DNA of 64,000 nt from contig NZ_MDVC01000106.1 of the NCBI RefSeq assembly GCF_002777425.1, positions 1-64,000 of the forward strand, in the 5' to 3' direction. The notes beneath the pieces are model-generated. The model ran no database searches and was not told where the DNA came from. It saw only the letters and a program-made list of their open reading frames with translations. How positions within the stretch are numbered: position 1 is the first letter of the stretch; every line of letters starts with the position of its first letter. Below, in pieces: positions 60,223 to 64,000 of the stretch. This DNA comes from Snodgrassella alvi (GTDB lineage: Bacteria > Pseudomonadota > Gammaproteobacteria > Burkholderiales > Neisseriaceae). Position numbers and translations under genes: made by a program.

Positions 60223-61224
60223 ATGACAACCCAGAAACATGTGGCTGTTTACTACACCGGCGGCACCATTGGTATGCAGCAAACTTCTGCTGGATTGGTA
60301 CCCGCGGACAGCCTCGCCAATCTAGCTGCGCCCATCTTTCAAGAATACAGTCATCAACTTCAATGTGACTGGTTTATCAGCAACCCCTTAATCGACTCTT
60401 CAGCCATTACCCTAAGCAACTGGCAGACATGGCTTAACTGGATAGACAGCAAGGCCACTGCTTATGATGGCCTGCTTATCCTGCATGGCACCGATACCAT
60501 GGCTTACAGTGCCAATATCATTGCACTGGCACGGCCACAACTTGGTATTCCTGTCATCCTTACCGGTGCCATGTTGCCGCTGGCTGTGCCTAATAGTGAT
60601 GCGCCATTGAATCTGCGCACAGCGCTGGCTGCTTTCAATCTGTCTGGATTTACCCAAACAGCGATAGCTTTCAACGGTCAACTCTGGCCAGCCATTGGCA
60701 GCAGCAAAATCAGTACGGAACGGGCAGACGCATTTGCCAACCCGCAATTTGGCACACTGGCACAATGGTCGGTGACAGACGGCTGGTTTAACATCAATCT
60801 GCCTGTCAGCACACCCACTGCTGCACCAATGTGCCATAACATCAGCCCGTCTGCCAGAATTCACTGCTTTACTCTTACTCCGGGCGCCAATTTAGACATG
60901 ATTACCGCCAGCCTGACTCACAACCCGCCCGATGGTGTGGTTTTGCAAAGCTATGGCAATGGTAATACGCCAACTGATGCCAGCTTTCTGGCGGCAATCA
61001 GACAAATCGGCCAGCAATCCATACCTGTTCTGAATATCAGTCAGGTTTTACAGGGTTGTGCCTCCGCGGTTTATGCGCAAGGGCATGAGCTGCGCGCAGC
61101 TGGGGTGATTAATGGTGGGAAATGCAATCTGGAAACTGCACTGGCAATCCTGACCTTGGCCGCCAGCAATCATTGGCAAAAAGAACAAATTGAAAATTTA
61201 CTGCATCAACAGCAGTTAGTCTAA
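60223..61224 (+). CDS. ansA: type I (cytosolic) L-asparaginase
   Basis: Hydrolyses asparagine to aspartate and ammonia; 333 residues. The first catalytic threonine is in VYYTGGTIGM and the second in the LILHGTDTMAYSA motif, with the downstream VVLQSYGNGNTPTDASF region. No signal peptide, consistent with the cytosolic type I family. The open frame extends 59 codons upstream into the gltX start region, but the ATG at 60223 begins the conserved domain. Divergent from gltX. Confidence 0.92.
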   Translation: MTTQKHVAVYYTGGTIGMQQTSAGLVPADSLANLAAPIFQEYSHQLQCDWFISNPLIDSSAITLSNWQTWLNWIDSKATAYDGLLILHGTDTMAYSANIIALARPQLGIPVILTGAMLPLAVPNSDAPLNLRTALAAFNLSGFTQTAIAFNGQLWPAIGSSKISTERADAFANPQFGTLAQWSVTDGWFNINLPVSTPTAAPMCHNISPSARIHCFTLTPGANLDMITASLTHNPPDGVVLQSYGNGNTPTDASFLAAIRQIGQQSIPVLNISQVLQGCASAVYAQGHELRAAGVINGGKCNLETALAILTLAASNHWQKEQIENLLHQQQLV

Positions 61225-61706
61225 ACCTTTGTGTCAGCACAGGATTATTCGGTTAATTTAAAACCGTTTAATCTTGTACTTTTAACCATTAATCCGGTTT
61301 AATAATTATCTTTTCATTATGAACAGCATATCATGCATATTTAAAGGATTTTCTGAACAAACATATCATTACTTAAGAGCGTATACACGTATATCAGTTA
61401 TATAAACATATCTGCTCTTGCAAAATAAAATGCTAGCCATGCATGATTGACACATTGATACAGTGCATAGCAACCAGCCCTTATTATCTCCGGCTGTCAA
61501 TTGCTTATACTACTATTTAGATACTAACTACCAATACATACGTATCAGATAAATAATAATTTAAAATCAGCTATCCGATTAATTAACAGATTAACAATAA
61601 TTTATACTATCATACTGTCTGCAACAGCCTGTTCAGGTAGAATTTTAGACATCCATCAGCATGAGATGTGATATAACTCTTTCTTTTCAGAATAGAAAAG
61701 TTAAAC
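61225..61706. other. AT-rich intergenic region upstream of the setA-like gene
   Basis: About 480 bases with no recognised gene. Promoters for the MFS transporter should lie near its right end. Confidence 0.6.
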
Positions 61707-62906
61707 GTGGAAGAAAATATTGCTGTAAAACAAAAGACTTATATTATTCTGGGCTCTTTTCTGGTAGCTGCATTTATTATTGGTATTGCCGGTGCCTTAC
61801 AGGCGCCTACTCTCAGCCGCTACTTAGCTGAAGATGTTAAAGTAAATCCGTATCAGGTAGGATTGTTTTATTCAATAAATGCTATCGCCGGAATAGTAGT
61901 GAGCTTTCTACTGGCACAGTACTCGGATAATAAAGGCATCCGGCGCAATATCATTTTATTTTGCTGCCTGATGGGTATCGGTAACTGCATCACGTTTGCT
62001 TTCTCTCGCCAGTACCTGATACTGGTCACAGTTGGTATCTTTTTCTCAGCACTCACTTCGGCAGCTATGCCGCAGATTTTCGCCTCTGCACGTGAATATA
62101 CCGACCAGACTGGCCGCAATGTTGTGGTATTCAATGGCATTTTACGGGCACAATTATCGCTGGCCTGGGTAATCGGGCCGCCTTTATCATTCTTGTTGGC
62201 GGTAAATTACGGCTTTACCATCATGTATCTGAGCGCCGCAGCCATGTTCTTTGTGGCCTTGCTGATTGTTTTTCTGTTTTTTCCAGCCATCAGACGTCTT
62301 GCGCCTGTTAGTAAGCAGCAGGAGCAGAAAGAAAAGATTTTCAGTAATCACAATGTTGTCTTGCTGTTTATCGCCTCTATCAGCATGGGTACGGCCAATA
62401 TGATGTATATGATTGACATGCCTTTGTATATCGACAAGATACTGCCTGGTTCACCCTCCCTGCCCGGCCATTTAATGGGTATTGCCGCAGCGATTGAAAT
62501 TCCGGCTATGCTGGTGGCCAGTATGCTGGTGCCACGTTTTGGTAACAAGAATCTGATTTGCTTTGCTGTTATTTGCGGCATCATATTTTATATTGGTATG
62601 CTTTTTACCCAGAATGAACGGATGCTGATTGCCCTGCAATTGTTCAATGGTCTTTTTATCGGCATCGTGGCCAGTATCGGCCTGATTTATTTTCAGGATT
62701 TACTACCCGGGCGCACCGGTGTTGCATCTACACTGTTTAATAACTGTGTATCTTGCAGCATTATTCTCGCTGGCATGCTACAGGGAGTAATTTCTGCCAA
62801 TTTAGGCCATCATGTGATTTATGAAATTGCGCTGGTGATGGTATCTGTATCCTTTGTGTTCTGTCTGCTTATCGGCAAGCCGGCACGTATTAAGGTACGC
62901 TCCTGA
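61707..62906 (+). CDS. SetA-like MFS sugar efflux transporter
   Basis: Major facilitator superfamily protein of 399 residues with twelve predicted membrane segments. It resembles the sugar efflux transporter (SetA/SetB) family: GALQAPTLSRYLAEDVKVNP in helix 1, the conserved loop 2-3 motif in SDNKGIRRNI and the MPQIFASAREYTD region. The substrate could be glucose, lactose or other small sugars, not decidable here. The start is a GTG with a weak ribosome site. A hairpin follows the stop, and gabT starts 490 bases further on. Confidence 0.88.
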   Translation: MEENIAVKQKTYIILGSFLVAAFIIGIAGALQAPTLSRYLAEDVKVNPYQVGLFYSINAIAGIVVSFLLAQYSDNKGIRRNIILFCCLMGIGNCITFAFSRQYLILVTVGIFFSALTSAAMPQIFASAREYTDQTGRNVVVFNGILRAQLSLAWVIGPPLSFLLAVNYGFTIMYLSAAAMFFVALLIVFLFFPAIRRLAPVSKQQEQKEKIFSNHNVVLLFIASISMGTANMMYMIDMPLYIDKILPGSPSLPGHLMGIAAAIEIPAMLVASMLVPRFGNKNLICFAVICGIIFYIGMLFTQNERMLIALQLFNGLFIGIVASIGLIYFQDLLPGRTGVASTLFNNCVSCSIILAGMLQGVISANLGHHVIYEIALVMVSVSFVFCLLIGKPARIKVRS

Positions 62907-63395
62907 ACTACTGTTAAAAATACTGTATTCATCTAGCATTTCCGTATTAAGACATGTTGATTTAGCATATTTTCCGGCTCAACCATTCTGGTTGAGCTTG
63001 TTAACCAGTTATGTCAGCCACTTCAGCATAATTAAATCAACATAAGCAAGAAAAATCAAATAACTACTAAAAATCCGTATTTATAAGAATATATGCATAA
63101 ATTAAGCAATCAAATTAATTATTAATAGTAATTTTCAATATAATTTGCCAATATTCACTACATAAAAATTACTTTATTTCAATTAATATGAGATTTTTAT
63201 TTATAAGTCATGCCAGCGAAGTATCTGACTGGATTGACAGCATAAATTTAATCCCGTAACTTGCCGGAATAATGCAATCCCCCCTCTTGACTGACTGATT
63301 TCAGCCAGTTAATTATATTGTTACAACGCACATCATACCGGTGGTATGCGTGATATACCTGCTCAGGCCGGTCTACATTTTTCTGGAGAGAATTT
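62907..63395. other. intergenic region between the sugar exporter and gabT
   Basis: About 490 mostly AT-rich bases. A TTGACT (63287-63292) and a small palindrome CATACC-GGT-GGTATG (63334-63348) lie about 50-110 bases before gabT and may be parts of its regulated promoter. Confidence 0.5.
62977..62997 (+). terminator. hairpin downstream of the setA-like gene
   Basis: GCTCAACCA (62977-62985) pairs with TGGTTGAGC (62989-62997) around a 3-base loop, followed by TTGTT. It is 70 bases past the stop; the U-tract is short. Confidence 0.6.
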
Positions 63396-64000
63396 ATGAA
63401 TCAAACAGGCAACATCCGCCAACGTCAACTGGCTGCCGCTCCGCGTGGTGTCGGCTTTATGTGTGATTTTTACATTGATCATGCCAAAAATGCCGAGTTC
63501 TGGACACCTGAAGGCAAGCGTTATATTGACTTTGCTGGCGGTATTGGCGTTCTGAATACCGGCCACCTGCATCCGAAAGTACAACAGGCAGTGGCTACCC
63601 AGTTGCAGAAATTTTCGCATACCTGCTTTAATACCGTACCGTATGAGCTGTATGCCAAAGTAGCGGAAAAAATCAATGCCCGTGCCCCTATTGCCGGCGA
63701 CAAGCGCACCATGTTTGTTACCTCTGGTGCTGAAGCGGTTGAAAATGCCATTAAAATTGCACGAGCCTATACCAAAAGACGTGGCGTGATTGCATTCAAT
63801 GGTGCTTTTCATGGACGTACCAACCTGACCATGGCCTTAACTGGCAAAATTGCACCCTATAAAGTCGATTTCGGGCCATTTCCGGCAGATATCGTGCATG
63901 CACCCTATCCCAATGCCCTGCATGGTGTCAGTGTAGAAGATGCGCTGCATGGACTGCACAATATTTTCAAATGCCATCTGGCCGCCAGTGATGTTGCGGC
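63396..64000 (+). CDS. gabT: 4-aminobutyrate aminotransferase, 5' part cut by the window edge
   Basis: PLP-dependent class III aminotransferase; only about 201 codons are inside the window and no stop is reached. Translation from the ATG at 63396 (GGAGAG site) reads MNQTGNIRQRQLAAAPRGVG, then YIDFAGGIGVLNTGHLHPKV, VTSGAEAVENAIKIARAYT and GAFHGRTNLTMALTGK, matching GabT through the cofactor-phosphate loop (SGAEA). The catalytic lysine lies beyond the edge. GABA breakdown to succinate semialdehyde would be its role; gabD may follow outside the window. Confidence 0.93.
   Translation, partial: MNQTGNIRQRQLAAAPRGVGFMCDFYIDHAKNAEFWTPEGKRYIDFAGGIGVLNTGHLHPKVQQAVATQLQKFSHTCFNTVPYELYAKVAEKINARAPIAGDKRTMFVTSGAEAVENAIKIARAYTKRRGVIAFNGAFHGRTNLTMALTGKIAPYKVDFGPFPADIVHAPYPNALHGVSVEDALHGLHNIFKCHLAASDVA

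Overview
The window looks like a chromosomal segment of a betaproteobacterium of the family Neisseriaceae. The proteins (SspA, KdsA, Hda with its HAD partner, GltX, CarB, DUF3460) read as Neisseria-like. The AT-rich intergenic regions, several decayed genes and an ESPR-type autotransporter suggest a host-associated lineage such as the bee-gut genus Snodgrassella. That placement is inference from protein character; no rRNA, tRNA, CRISPR array, insertion sequence or prophage was recognised.

Layout. 0-4 kb: a large autotransporter adhesin with nested, near-identical 60-bp-based repeats and a good sigma70 promoter. 4-10 kb (mostly minus strand): ahpF and ahpC, a YjdF-like membrane protein (plus), a small membrane protein, the sspA-sspB pair and a NIF3/YbgI protein. 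10.2-11.7 kb: a gene desert holding a decayed endonuclease V gene. 11.8-18.7 kb (minus): carA, a LysE-type exporter, carB and guaB, with a possible attenuator ahead of carA. 18.9-23.1 kb (plus): a DUF4124 protein, uvrC, then a tandem duplication that produced two related small membrane proteins separated by a decayed copy of the uvrC 3' end, followed by an amidase relic. 23.2-33.2 kb: relA, apt, kdsA and the outer-membrane transport pair tamA-tamB. 34-38.8 kb: a doxX / lysR / glycerate kinase group, then AT-rich DNA with a lipoprotein relic, a split DUF4760 gene and an orphan gene. 38.8-52 kb (minus): GNAT, HAD, hda, glnE, slyD-like, rep, ung, thiD, panB, a deoxynucleoside kinase, folK and pcnB. 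52-55 kb (plus): DUF3460, an O-methyltransferase, a CpoB-like lipoprotein, purE and an orphan mannitol-type EIIA protein without its phosphorylatable histidine. 55.5-60 kb (minus): fadD, mnmA, gltX. 60.2-64 kb (plus): asparaginase, a SetA-like sugar exporter and the start of gabT, cut by the window edge.

Functional themes. Most genes are housekeeping: peroxide defence (ahpCF), carbamoyl phosphate, purine, folate, thiamine and pantothenate metabolism, DNA repair (uvrC, ung, rep), the stringent response (relA, sspAB), envelope biogenesis (kdsA, tamAB, CpoB-like) and RNA processing (pcnB, mnmA, gltX). The accessory interest lies in the repeat-rich adhesin, the carA leader, the uvrC-linked duplication, the His-less EIIA and several genes caught in decay.
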